Shown: one piece after another, positions 1 through 6,204 of the stretch | Numbering within the stretch: position 1 is the stretch's first letter | Layout of the letters: each line of letters opens with the position of its first letter | Assembly (NCBI GenBank): GCA_902494375.1 | Contig: CABUTL010000060.1 | Coordinates: 1 to 7,484 of the forward strand | Reading direction: 5' to 3' | Length of the DNA stretch: 7,484 bases | DNA from: an uncultured Collinsella sp. | GTDB taxonomy: Bacteria; Actinomycetota; Coriobacteriia; Coriobacteriales; Coriobacteriaceae | The notes under the pieces: model-generated | The model's database searches: none | What the model was told of the DNA's origin: nothing | The model's input: only the letters and a program-made list of their open reading frames with translations | Made by a program: the position numbers and the translations under genes

Positions 1-380
1 ACGAGGCGCGCCAGCGCCACCGAGGCAACGACCGGAATAACCTTGATGCCCGCCTCGTTCCACGCCTTCATGTACTTGGTGGGATTGCCGGCACCCGTCA
101 CGACGACCGGTACTCGCTCGTCAATCACAACCTGGGCGACCTCGTCGGCGAACGGGCTCATGAGCATGACGTTGACGCCAAAGGGCTTATCCGTCCTGGC
201 GCGCAGCTTATGAATCTGGTCGCGAAGCCAGTTGGCGTCGGCGTTCATGGCCGCGATGATGCCTAAGCCACCCGCCTCGGACACTGCGGACGCCAGCGAG
301 GCATCGGCAATCCAGGCCATACCGCCCTGGAACACGGGCTTTTCGATGCCGAGCAGATCGCAGAGAGGAGTCTTGAGCAT
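1..380 (-). CDS. fabK: Enoyl-ACP reductase II (FabK), N-terminal part, cut by the window edge
   Basis: FabK is an FMN-dependent, NAD(P)H-using enzyme that reduces trans-2-enoyl-ACP to acyl-ACP, the last step of each fatty-acid elongation cycle. It replaces FabI in many Gram-positive bacteria. Only the first 126 codons are visible, reading MLKTPLCDLLGIEKPVFQGG onward; the rest lies left of base 1. Family signatures of the TIM-barrel flavoprotein are clear: QGGMAW at residues 18-23, AGGLGIIA at 36-43, PFGVNVML at 66-73 and TGAGNPTKY at 95-103. The last matches FabK better than the related nitronate monooxygenases. The ATG at 378-380 is 2 nt after the acpP stop. A GGAG lying inside the end of acpP sits 8 nt before it, so translation is probably coupled. 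The gene belongs to the fabH-acpP-fabK cluster. A FabK-type reductase usually means low sensitivity to triclosan (family knowledge). Confidence 0.93.
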   Translation of the reverse strand, partial: MLKTPLCDLLGIEKPVFQGGMAWIADASLASAVSEAGGLGIIAAMNADANWLRDQIHKLRARTDKPFGVNVMLMSPFADEVAQVVIDERVPVVVTGAGNPTKYMKAWNEAGIKVIPVVASVALARL

Positions 381-382
381 CT

Positions 383-619
383 CTACTTCTCCAATGCCGC
401 CTCGACCGTATCGGCGAACTCGCCGACCGTCTTGGGGTTCTCCTCGGTATCGAGCTGGATGCCAAACTCGTCCTCGACGGCGACGAGGATCTCGACGGTG
501 CCCAGGCTGTCGAGACCAATCTCCTCGAGCGTGGACTCGGGCTTCATCTCGACGTCGTCAAGGCCGGCGGTCTCGCGGATAACGTCGCAAACGCGCTCGA
601 AGGTCTTCTGATCTGCCAT
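383..619 (-). CDS. acpP: Acyl carrier protein
   Basis: This 78-residue acidic protein carries acyl chains on a 4'-phosphopantetheine arm during fatty-acid synthesis in the cytoplasm. The attachment motif GLDSLGTVEI is present, with the modifiable serine at residue 38, and the length is normal for the family. The ATG at 617-619 follows AAGGAG at 628-633 with 8 nt spacing. The gene lies 51 nt after the fabH stop and 2 nt before the fabK start, so it is probably co-transcribed with both. Adjacency to fabH and fabK indicates the primary-metabolism ACP rather than a polyketide or other specialised carrier. The fabH-acpP gap contains a 10-bp palindrome (640-649) but no terminator. Confidence 0.96.
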   Translation of the reverse strand: MADQKTFERVCDVIRETAGLDDVEMKPESTLEEIGLDSLGTVEILVAVEDEFGIQLDTEENPKTVGEFADTVEAALEK

Positions 620-670
620 GGTAGTTCTCCTTTGGTTGTGCCCTAGGGCGTTTTTATTTCCTATGTGCGA

Positions 671-1630
671 CTACTTCCAACGAAGCAGATAGCCACCTAT
701 ATCCAGACCGGCGCCAAATCCAACCAAGGCGATGGTGTCGCCTGTGTGAAGTGCACCGGCGTTTGCCAGCCGGTCGAGGGCAAGCGGAATGCATGCGCTC
801 GAAATGTTGCCGGTCTCGTGCAACGTGCGAACCACGCGCTCGTCCGGCACGCCCAGGCGCTTGACCGCCTGGCTCAGGATTCGTTCGTTAGCCTGATGGA
901 ATACAAAATGATCGATGTCTTCGACCGAAATGCCCGCATCGATCGCAAGCTTATGGACCGTGTCGCAGATGGCGTTGACGCCGAACTTGAACACGCGGCG
1001 GCCATTCATGGACAGCACGCTCGCGCTATCTGCGGAAGCCTTAAACGGCGAGGTGCCGAGCAGACCGGGAACGCGCAAGGTCTCGACGTCGGGCGCCGTC
1101 GAAAGCTCAACGGCAAGGGGGTTGTCTCCCCCAGTCCCAATCACTGCGGCTCCTGCCCCATCGCCAAAGAGCACGCACGTGGCACGGTCGGTCCAATCGA
1201 GCGCGCGCGTCATCTGCTCGGCCGCAACGACTAGCACGCACTCGGCACGGCTGCGGGCGATATAGCCCTCGGCGACATCGAGCGCAAATACGAAGCCGGC
1301 ACAAGCCGCCGAGACATCGAAGGCAGGGCACGTCGCGCCTAGTCGCTCAGCAACGGCACACGCCTCAGCGGGAACAAGGTGGTCACCCGTCGTCGTCGAG
1401 CAGACGATCAGATCCAGCTGGCTCGCGTCGATTCCGGACACCTGGAGTGCCCGCTCGCTCGCCGCTACGGCAAGGTCATCAAGTGACTCGGAGGTGCAGA
1501 CGTGGCGGCTCTTGATACCTGTGCGAGTAAAAATCCACTCATCCGAGGTATCGAGGAACTCAGACAGCTCGTCATTAGAAACACTGCGCTTAGGAAGCGC
1601 CGAGCCTGTTCCAAGAATCGTGAAACCCAT
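671..1630 (-). CDS. fabH: 3-oxoacyl-ACP synthase III (FabH)
   Basis: FabH condenses an acyl-CoA primer with malonyl-ACP and so starts type II fatty-acid synthesis. The 319-residue protein has the usual family length. The thiolase-fold catalytic triad is visible: Cys110 in DVSAACAGF, His245 in FHQAN and Asn275 in ETGNISSACIP. The N-terminal ILGTGSALPK and the C-terminal LVGFGAGLDIGGYLLRW are typical. I place the start at the ATG 1628-1630, because it begins the conserved N-terminus (MGFTILGTG) and has a perfect AGGAGG at 1637-1642 with 6 nt spacing. An in-frame ATG 19 codons upstream (1685-1687) would add a tail not seen in the family and would run through the operator-like repeats. The gene heads the minus-strand fab cluster and diverges from birA. 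Two palindromes at 1649-1664 and 1697-1712 lie in its promoter and leader region and probably control it. Confidence 0.96.
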   Translation of the reverse strand: MGFTILGTGSALPKRSVSNDELSEFLDTSDEWIFTRTGIKSRHVCTSESLDDLAVAASERALQVSGIDASQLDLIVCSTTTGDHLVPAEACAVAERLGATCPAFDVSAACAGFVFALDVAEGYIARSRAECVLVVAAEQMTRALDWTDRATCVLFGDGAGAAVIGTGGDNPLAVELSTAPDVETLRVPGLLGTSPFKASADSASVLSMNGRRVFKFGVNAICDTVHKLAIDAGISVEDIDHFVFHQANERILSQAVKRLGVPDERVVRTLHETGNISSACIPLALDRLANAGALHTGDTIALVGFGAGLDIGGYLLRWK

Positions 1631-1636
1631 CACTAA

Positions 1637-1642
1637 CCTCCT
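1637..1642 (-). promoter_or_regulatory. fabH ribosome binding site that decides the start
   Basis: A perfect AGGAGG on the minus strand lies 6 nt before the ATG at 1628-1630. It supports this start over the in-frame ATG at 1685-1687, which has no comparable site. Confidence 0.85.
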
Positions 1643-1648
1643 TTGGAT

Positions 1649-1664
1649 TGTTGACGTGTTTACA
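1649..1664. promoter_or_regulatory. Operator-like imperfect palindrome, copy 1
   Basis: TGTTGAC-GT-GTTTACA is a dyad whose arms match at 5 of 7 positions. With one flanking T on each side, 17 of 18 bases are identical to copy 2 (1697-1712). It lies just upstream of the fabH Shine-Dalgarno sequence, where a bound protein would block transcription entering fabH. The cognate regulator is not in the window. The half-site resembles those of biotin and fatty-acid repressors, but the 2-bp spacer does not fit the classical BirA operator. Confidence 0.6.
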
Positions 1665-1675
1665 TCGACCAAGAG

Positions 1676-1691
1676 AGGATAGCGCATTTTA
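1676..1691 (-). promoter_or_regulatory. Candidate -10 elements of the fabH promoter
   Basis: Two possible -10 hexamers occur on the minus strand: TAAAAT (1686-1691) and TATCCT (1676-1681), the latter identical to the -10 of the str promoter. Neither has a convincing -35. The best options (ATGTTA with a 16-bp spacer, TCAACA with a 15-bp spacer) fall inside operator copy 2. The placement suggests that a regulator at 1697-1712 would compete with RNA polymerase. The exact promoter is uncertain. Confidence 0.35.
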
Positions 1692-1696
1692 GTCGT

Positions 1697-1712
1697 TGTT
1701 GACGTGTTAACA
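1697..1712. promoter_or_regulatory. Operator-like imperfect palindrome, copy 2
   Basis: TGTTGAC-GT-GTTAACA has arms that match at 6 of 7 positions around a 2-bp centre. It lies 48 bp from copy 1, in the fabH/birA divergent region about 95 bp before the birA start. It overlaps the likely -35 zone of the fabH promoter. Repetition of a palindrome within 65 bp of non-coding DNA is the main evidence for a regulatory role. Confidence 0.62.
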
Positions 1713-1806
1713 TTAAATTGTCCAAATGCGACAAAGGCTTCACATAGTGTCTATCTCTCGACACCATTACGCGATTGCCTTATCAACTTAGGAGGTAGCA
1801 ACCGTT

Positions 1807-2583
1807 ATGAATGCCCAATTAACGATAGTCGACGTAACCGGATCGACCAACGATGACCTGCTCGAAGCAGGAAAACAGGGGGCGCCGCACGGCACAGGAC
1901 TTGCCGCCCGGGCTCAAACAGCAGGACGCGGCCGGCGCGGCCACAAGTGGGATTCAACCGCCGGCAACTTATTGCTTTCGCTTGTCCTGCGCCCATGCGT
2001 TAATCCTGCAAAGTTCTCTGGTCTTGCCGCCGTCAGCGGCCTAGCGGTGCTCGAAGCACTCGAAAAGCAGGGTCTTGCAAACGAGATTCGCCTTAAATGG
2101 CCCAACGACCTTGTCGCGCGAGGACGCAAGCTCGGCGGCATTCTGGTCGAGGCCGCACGCGATAACGAAGGCAACCCCTTTGCGGTCTGTGGCATCGGCG
2201 TTAACGTGAACTATGTGCCCGCGGAGGTTCCCGATGGCGGCCTGCCAGCAATCGGCCTGTCAGACCTCAACAAGAACGTTCCCGCCGTCGACATGCTCCT
2301 CGATGAGGTCTATCACGCAGTTATAGACGCTGTAGATGCCTGGGCAGAGCGCCTCAACGCCAAGGAAGAAGACGCCGGTCCGCTCGCGCCCGTCCACGAC
2401 GAATATATCGCTCACCTCAATTGGATCGGGGAGCACGTTATCGCCCGCTCCCCCGCTGGAGACGAGCTGACGCGAGGCATCTTTAAAACGGTCGATGACT
2501 TTGGTCGCGCGTGCATCGAAACGGAAGACGACTTGCGATCCTTCCATTTTGAGGAGGCATCGCTGCGTCCCTTGAGCGAATAG
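1807..2583 (+). CDS. birA: Biotin-[acetyl-CoA-carboxylase] ligase, enzyme-only type
   Basis: This 258-residue cytoplasmic enzyme activates biotin with ATP to biotinyl-5'-AMP and transfers it to a lysine of the biotin carrier protein of acetyl-CoA carboxylase. That carboxylase supplies malonyl-CoA to the neighbouring fab genes. Visible motifs are GSTNDD at 12-17, the biotinyl-AMP loop GRGRRGHKW at 40-48, KWPND at 97-101, KLGGILVE at 108-115 and GIGVNV at 129-134. A small SH3-like C-terminal domain spans about 205-258. The protein starts directly with the catalytic fold, so the N-terminal winged-helix repressor domain of E. coli BirA is absent (group I ligase). The ATG at 1807 follows AGGAGG at 1790-1795 with a fairly long 11-nt spacing. 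No clear promoter was found. A GTGTC-N8-GACAC dyad (1747-1764) lies in the upstream region. The gene diverges from fabH and converges on rpsJ. Confidence 0.95.
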   Translation: MNAQLTIVDVTGSTNDDLLEAGKQGAPHGTGLAARAQTAGRGRRGHKWDSTAGNLLLSLVLRPCVNPAKFSGLAAVSGLAVLEALEKQGLANEIRLKWPNDLVARGRKLGGILVEAARDNEGNPFAVCGIGVNVNYVPAEVPDGGLPAIGLSDLNKNVPAVDMLLDEVYHAVIDAVDAWAERLNAKEEDAGPLAPVHDEYIAHLNWIGEHVIARSPAGDELTRGIFKTVDDFGRACIETEDDLRSFHFEEASLRPLSE

Positions 2584-2642
2584 GGCGCCGCAACCACCTA
2601 CTCGGCAGCATTACCCGGCAGTCCAAACCATCATTCAAAACA

Positions 2643-2679
2643 AAAGGGCCCCGCTACCGAAACGGCAGCGAGGCCCTTT
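2643..2679. terminator. Bidirectional terminator between birA and rpsJ
   Basis: The arms AAAGGGCC (2643-2650) and GGCCCTTT (2672-2679) pair perfectly. Inner CGCT/AGCG and CCG/CGG pairs extend the stem, interrupted by two mismatches, around an AAA loop. On the minus strand the stem runs into TTTTGTTTTG, a good U-rich tail, so it ends the rpsL-rpsG-fusA-rpsJ unit. On the plus strand it lies 59 nt after the birA stop, and its own 3' arm gives a short TTT, so it probably also stops birA. Confidence 0.88.
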
Positions 2680-2698
2680 AAGCTATGAGCGATATCGC

Positions 2699-3007
2699 TT
2701 AGAGCTTGATGTCGATGTCGACGCCAGCGGGGAGGTCGAGACGCATGAGCGAATCAACGGTGCCCGAGGTGGGGTCGAGGATGTCGATGAGGCGCTTGTG
2801 GGTGCGCATCTCGAACTGCTCACGGGAGTCCTTGTTCACGTGCGGCGAGCGGATAACCGTGTACAGGTTGCGCTCGGTGGGCAGGGGGACAGGACCGGAA
2901 ACGCGAGCGCCGGTCTTCTGAGCGGTCTCGACGATGAGCTTCGCGGACTGATCGACGACCTCGTGATCATAGCCCTTGAGGCGAATGCGGATCTTCTGGG
3001 TAGCCAA
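2699..3007 (-). CDS. rpsJ: 30S ribosomal protein S10
   Basis: S10 is a head protein of the small ribosomal subunit and, with NusB, takes part in transcription antitermination. The 102-residue product has the normal length and reads [17 protein letters not shown] near the N-terminus, with [35 protein letters not shown] in the centre (two adjoining conserved blocks) and [13 protein letters not shown] at the end. The start is TTG (3005-3007), supported by GGAGG at 3014-3018 with 6 nt spacing and by the family N-terminus; no better ATG exists. The gene follows fusA after 60 nt and is the last of its transcription unit. It is normally the first gene of the S10 operon, before rplC and rplD. Here those genes are absent and a terminator follows 20 nt after the stop codon. 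Confidence 0.96.
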   Translation of the reverse strand: MATQKIRIRLKGYDHEVVDQSAKLIVETAQKTGARVSGPVPLPTERNLYTVIRSPHVNKDSREQFEMRTHKRLIDILDPTSGTVDSLMRLDLPAGVDIDIKL

Positions 3008-3013
3008 CTTAAA

Positions 3014-3018
3014 CCTCC
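3014..3018 (-). promoter_or_regulatory. rpsJ ribosome binding site supporting a TTG start
   Basis: GGAGG on the minus strand lies 6 nt before TTG at 3005-3007. Spacing and the conserved S10 N-terminus fix this non-ATG start. Confidence 0.85.
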
Positions 3019-3025
3019 AAAGAGT

Positions 3026-3042
3026 GCGAGAGATGTTCTCGC
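3026..3042 (-). other. Hairpin in the fusA-rpsJ gap
   Basis: A perfect 6-bp stem (GCGAGA/TCTCGC) with a 5-nt loop lies in the 60-nt gap, 7 nt before the rpsJ Shine-Dalgarno core. No U-run follows, so it is not a simple terminator. It could be a processing site, or modulate rpsJ translation. Confidence 0.45.
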
Positions 3043-3067
3043 GGATTACGTAACAGGGAGCTCGAAC

Positions 3068-5167
3068 TTAGGCGTTCTTGCTCATGACCTCGTCCACGAT
3101 GGACTTGGGCGCGGGCTCATAAGAGTCGAACTGCATCGTGTAGGATGCACGGCCCTGGGTCTGGGAGCGAAGGTCGGTAGCGTAACCGAACATCTCGCCC
3201 AGCGGCACCTTGGCACGGATGAGCTTGCTGTTCTTGCGATCCTCCATGCCCTCGATCTTGCCGCGGCGACCGGAGAGGTTGCCCATAACGTCGCCCATGT
3301 ACTGCTCGGGGGTCTCGACCTCGACAGCCATAATCGGCTCGAGCAGCTGCGGATCGGACTTCTTGAGGGCGTCCTTGATAGCCATGGAACCGGCGATCTT
3401 GAAGGCGGCCTCGGAGGAGTCGACCTCGTGGTAAGAACCGTCGAACAGGGTGACCTTGACGTCGAGGACCGGGAAGCCGGCGATAACACCGGTGTTCAGG
3501 GCCTCCTGGATGCCCTTGTCGATGGACGGGATGTACTCCTTGGGCACGACGCCGCCGACGATAGCGTTGACGAACTCGTAGCCGAAGCCCTCCTCCATCT
3601 TCTCGAGCTTGATGACGGCGTGGCCGTACTGACCGCGACCGCCGGACTGACGGACGAACTTGCCCTCAGCCTTCTCGACGTCGTGACCAGCGGTCTCGCG
3701 GTAGGCAACCTGGGGCTTACCAACGTTAGCGTCAACCTTGAACTCGCGGAGCAGACGGTCGACGATGATCTCGAGGTGCAGCTCGCCCATGCCGGCGATG
3801 ATGGTCTGGCCGGTCTCGTGGTTGGTGGACACCTGGAAGGTCGGGTCCTCCTCGGCGAGCTTGGTCAGAGCCAGGGACATCTTGTCCTGCTCTGCCTTGG
3901 TCTTGGGCTCGATGGCAACGTCGATAACGGGCTTAGCGAACTCGATCTTCTCGAGGACGATCTCCTTGCCCTCTTCGCACAGGGTGTCACCGGTGGTGGA
4001 GTTCTTGAAGCCGACGCAAGCGACGATGTCGCCGGCGGCGGCGTCGTCACGGTCGATACGCTCGGCGGCGTTCATCTCGAGGATGCGGCCGAGGCGCTCG
4101 CGCTGACCGTTGGAAGCGTTGACCACGTAGGAGCCGGACTCGGCGCGGCCGGAGTAAACGCGAACATAGGTGAGCTTACCGACGAACGGGTCGGTCATGA
4201 TCTTGAAGACCAGGCCGGAGAAGGGCTCGTCGAAGGAAGGATGACGCTGGATCTCCTCGCCGGTGTCCGGATCGGTACCGGTGACGGCCTCAACGTCGAG
4301 CGGGCTGGGCAGGTAGTCGACGACAGCGTCGAGCAGCTCCTGAACGCCCTTGTTCTTGTAGGCGGAGCCCACGAAGACGAGGTTGAGCTCGTTGGCCAGA
4401 ACGCCCTTACGCAGAGCAGCCTTGAGCTCCTCGACGGTGAAGTCCTCCTCCATGAGGATCTTCTCCATGAGCTCGTCGTCAAAGCTGGCAGCGGCGTCGA
4501 GGAGCTCCTCGCGCTTGGTGGCAGCGATGTCGGCAAACTCAGCCGGGATCTCGTCCATCGGCTCGGGGTAGGTCATACCCTTCTCGTCGGCCTTGAAGTC
4601 CCATGCAGTCATGGTGACCAGGTCGATGACGCCCCAGAAGTTGTCCTCGGCGCCCATCGGGACCTGAGCGGCCACGGCGTTAGCATCGAGACGATCCTTC
4701 ATGGTCTCGATAGCGTTGAAGAAGTCAGCGCCCACGCGGTCATACTTGTTGATGAAGGCGATGCGGGGGACGTTGAAGGTAGAAGCCTGACGCCAAACGG
4801 TCTCAGACTGGGGCTGAACGCCGGCAACGGCGTCGAAGACGGCGACAGCGCCATCGAGGACGCGCAGGCAGCGCTCGACCTCGGCGGTGAAGTCAACGTG
4901 GCCCGGGGTGTCGATGATCTGGATGCGGTAGTCCTTACCGTCCTTGTTCCAGAAGCACGTGGTAGCAGCGGAGGTAATGGTTACGCCGCGCTCCTGCTCC
5001 TGAACCATCCAGTCCATGGTGGCAGCGCCCTCATGGACCTCACCGATCTTGTGGGTCTTACCGGTGTAGTAAAGAATACGCTCGGTCGTGGTGGTCTTAC
5101 CGGCATCGATGTGGGCCATGATGCCGATGTTACGGGTATCGGAAAGCTTGTACTTAGGCTTAGCCAT
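3068..5167 (-). CDS. fusA: Translation elongation factor G (EF-G)
   Basis: EF-G is the GTPase that drives ribosomal translocation and, with RRF, subunit recycling. The 699-residue length is typical. GTPase motifs are visible: G1 AHIDAGKT at 18-25, the switch I segment with RGVTI at 60-64, G3 DTPGH at 86-90 and G4 NKYD at 140-143, with [10 protein letters not shown] later as G5. Domain II and the remaining domains follow in order. Domain IV includes GGRGQYGH and [15 protein letters not shown], and domain V contains [13 protein letters not shown]. The G4 middle residue is Tyr, where Met is usual in EF-G; the essential Asn, Lys and Asp are intact. The ATG at 5165-5167 has AAGGAA about 5 nt upstream and lies 19 nt after the rpsG stop. 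The gene is transcribed with rpsL and rpsG. A tuf gene, the common next member, is missing. Confidence 0.98.
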   Translation of the reverse strand: MAKPKYKLSDTRNIGIMAHIDAGKTTTTERILYYTGKTHKIGEVHEGAATMDWMVQEQERGVTITSAATTCFWNKDGKDYRIQIIDTPGHVDFTAEVERCLRVLDGAVAVFDAVAGVQPQSETVWRQASTFNVPRIAFINKYDRVGADFFNAIETMKDRLDANAVAAQVPMGAEDNFWGVIDLVTMTAWDFKADEKGMTYPEPMDEIPAEFADIAATKREELLDAAASFDDELMEKILMEEDFTVEELKAALRKGVLANELNLVFVGSAYKNKGVQELLDAVVDYLPSPLDVEAVTGTDPDTGEEIQRHPSFDEPFSGLVFKIMTDPFVGKLTYVRVYSGRAESGSYVVNASNGQRERLGRILEMNAAERIDRDDAAAGDIVACVGFKNSTTGDTLCEEGKEIVLEKIEFAKPVIDVAIEPKTKAEQDKMSLALTKLAEEDPTFQVSTNHETGQTIIAGMGELHLEIIVDRLLREFKVDANVGKPQVAYRETAGHDVEKAEGKFVRQSGGRGQYGHAVIKLEKMEEGFGYEFVNAIVGGVVPKEYIPSIDKGIQEALNTGVIAGFPVLDVKVTLFDGSYHEVDSSEAAFKIAGSMAIKDALKKSDPQLLEPIMAVEVETPEQYMGDVMGNLSGRRGKIEGMEDRKNSKLIRAKVPLGEMFGYATDLRSQTQGRASYTMQFDSYEPAPKSIVDEVMSKNA

Positions 5168-5186
5168 GTTAGTTCCTTACCTTAAC

Positions 5187-5660
5187 TTACCAACGATAGT
5201 GAGAGAACGCGCGGTTGGCCTCGGCCATCTTGAAGACGTCCTCACGCTTCTTGACGGAAGCGCCCAGGCCGTTGGAAGCGTCGAGGATCTCGTTGGCGAG
5301 ACGCTCGGCCATGGTCTTCTCCTTGCGAGCGCGGGAGAAGTTGACGATCCAGCGGATACCCAGAGCGGTGGAACGACGGGAGTTGACCTCCATCGGGACC
5401 TGATAGGTAGCGCCACCGACACGCTTGGGCTTAACCTCGAGCGTGGGCTTGACGTTGTCCATAGCCTTCTTGAAGGTAGCGAGAGCGTCGCCACCCTCGG
5501 ACTTCTCGGCAACGATCTCGAAAGCGGTGTAAACGATGCGCTCAGCGGTGGCCTTCTTGCCGTCAAGAAGGACCTTGTTGATGAGCTGAGTCACCAGGCG
5601 GTTGTTGTAAACGGCGTCAGGCTGAACCTCACGACGATTAGCTGCTGCACGACGCGGCAT
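5187..5660 (-). CDS. rpsG: 30S ribosomal protein S7
   Basis: S7 binds 16S rRNA early in assembly of the 30S head and lies near the E-site tRNA. The 157-residue product has the usual length and signatures: [10 protein letters not shown] at the start, [35 protein letters not shown] in the centre and AFSHYRW at the C-terminus. The ATG at 5658-5660 follows AAGGAG (5668-5673) with 7 nt spacing. It lies 73 nt after rpsL and 19 nt before fusA, within the str operon. In E. coli, S7 represses its own operon by binding the rpsL-rpsG spacer. A strong hairpin is present in the equivalent spacer here (5683-5708), which makes similar autoregulation plausible but not shown. Confidence 0.97.
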   Translation of the reverse strand: MPRRAAANRREVQPDAVYNNRLVTQLINKVLLDGKKATAERIVYTAFEIVAEKSEGGDALATFKKAMDNVKPTLEVKPKRVGGATYQVPMEVNSRRSTALGIRWIVNFSRARKEKTMAERLANEILDASNGLGASVKKREDVFKMAEANRAFSHYRW

Positions 5661-5682
5661 GTGAAATCTCCTTAAGTGTCTA

Positions 5683-5708
5683 CCGTGCGGCGCTTAGGCG
5701 GCACACGG
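5683..5708 (-). other. Stable hairpin in the rpsL-rpsG spacer, possible S7 autoregulatory site
   Basis: As RNA this reads CCGUGUGCCGC, loop CUAA, GCGCCGCACGG. It gives seven pairs (one G-U), a C-C mismatch and three further pairs. No U-run follows. It sits 9 nt upstream of the rpsG Shine-Dalgarno sequence, where the S7 target lies in E. coli. The function is inferred from position. Confidence 0.5.
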
Positions 5709-5733
5709 CGAAAGTATCAAAACGTTATCTGGC

Positions 5734-6111
5734 TTATTTAGCCTTGGGGCGCTTAGCACCGTACTTGGAACGGGCCTGCATACGGTTCTGGACCGGAGCA
5801 GCGTCGTAGGCGCCACGGATGACGTGATAACGGACACCAGGGAGGTCACGGACACGACCGCCGCGGACGAGCACGATGGAGTGCTCCTGCAGGTTGTGGC
5901 CCTCACCCGGGATGTAAGCGGTAACTTCGATGCCGTTGACGAGGCGAACACGGGCAACCTTACGAAGAGCCGAGTTCGGCTTCTTGGGGCTCGTGGTGAA
6001 GACGCGGGTGCACACGCCGCGCTTCTGGGAGTTGTGCTGCAGAGCAGCGTTCTTGGACTTCTTGGGCACGGAACGACGGCCCTGGCGAACCAGCTGGTTA
6101 ATAGTAGGCAA
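5734..6111 (-). CDS. rpsL: 30S ribosomal protein S12, with Arg88
   Basis: S12 sits at the 30S decoding centre and controls tRNA selection accuracy. The 125-residue product has family hallmarks: [71 protein letters not shown] and [12 protein letters not shown]. Lys43 is kept. Residue 88 (codon CGT, 5848-5850) is Arg in GGRVRDLPG, where Lys is usual; K88R is a known streptomycin-resistance substitution. Asp89, the site of RimO methylthiolation in other bacteria, is present. The start is TTG (6109-6111), supported by AAGGAG at 6118-6123 with 6 nt spacing and by the conserved N-terminus. It is the first gene of the operon, about 87 nt downstream of the predicted transcription start. Confidence 0.97.
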   Translation of the reverse strand: MPTINQLVRQGRRSVPKKSKNAALQHNSQKRGVCTRVFTTSPKKPNSALRKVARVRLVNGIEVTAYIPGEGHNLQEHSIVLVRGGRVRDLPGVRYHVIRGAYDAAPVQNRMQARSKYGAKRPKAK

Positions 6112-6117
6112 AGCGTA

Positions 6118-6123
6118 CTCCTT
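6118..6123 (-). promoter_or_regulatory. rpsL ribosome binding site supporting a TTG start
   Basis: AAGGAG on the minus strand lies 6 nt before TTG at 6109-6111. No in-frame ATG gives the conserved S12 N-terminus, so TTG is the initiation codon. Confidence 0.85.
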
Positions 6124-6167
6124 CTCGAATGATTCCAGCTTTCTGTAAAGTGCAACGGCTTGAATCG

Positions 6168-6185
6168 AGGGGTCAGCATCCCCCT
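6168..6185 (-). other. Small hairpin in the str operon leader
   Basis: A 5-bp AGGGG/CCCCT stem with an 8-nt loop lies in the predicted leader between the promoter and rpsL. It is weak and has no U-run. It may be chance structure. Confidence 0.25.
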
Positions 6186-6204
6186 ACGAAACACGCAGTT
6201 CGAT

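Noticed and set aside
640..649. A perfect 10-bp palindrome GCCCTAGGGC between fabH and acpP
   Set aside because: It has no loop to form a stable hairpin and no further copies were noticed. It is probably chance.
665..1265. Plus-strand open frames of 116-189 codons across fabH
   Set aside because: They are antisense to a well-conserved gene with an intact catalytic triad and lack credible start sites or protein similarity.
1631..1687. A 19-codon N-terminal extension of FabH from the ATG at 1685-1687
   Set aside because: The extension is not seen in the family, has no good Shine-Dalgarno and runs through an operator-like repeat. The ATG at 1628-1630 has a perfect AGGAGG.
1699..1728. TTGACG in operator copy 2 as the -35 of a plus-strand birA promoter
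   Set aside because: No acceptable -10 occurs 16-18 bp downstream (CCAAAT/CAAATG), so the match is more simply part of the palindrome.
2798..5185. A 795-codon open frame on the plus strand running opposite fusA and rpsJ
   Set aside because: It mirrors fusA almost end to end, which follows from the strong codon bias of a high-GC ribosomal-operon gene. Its translation is low-complexity Leu/Val/Gly/Asp-rich and resembles no protein, while the minus strand encodes unmistakable EF-G.
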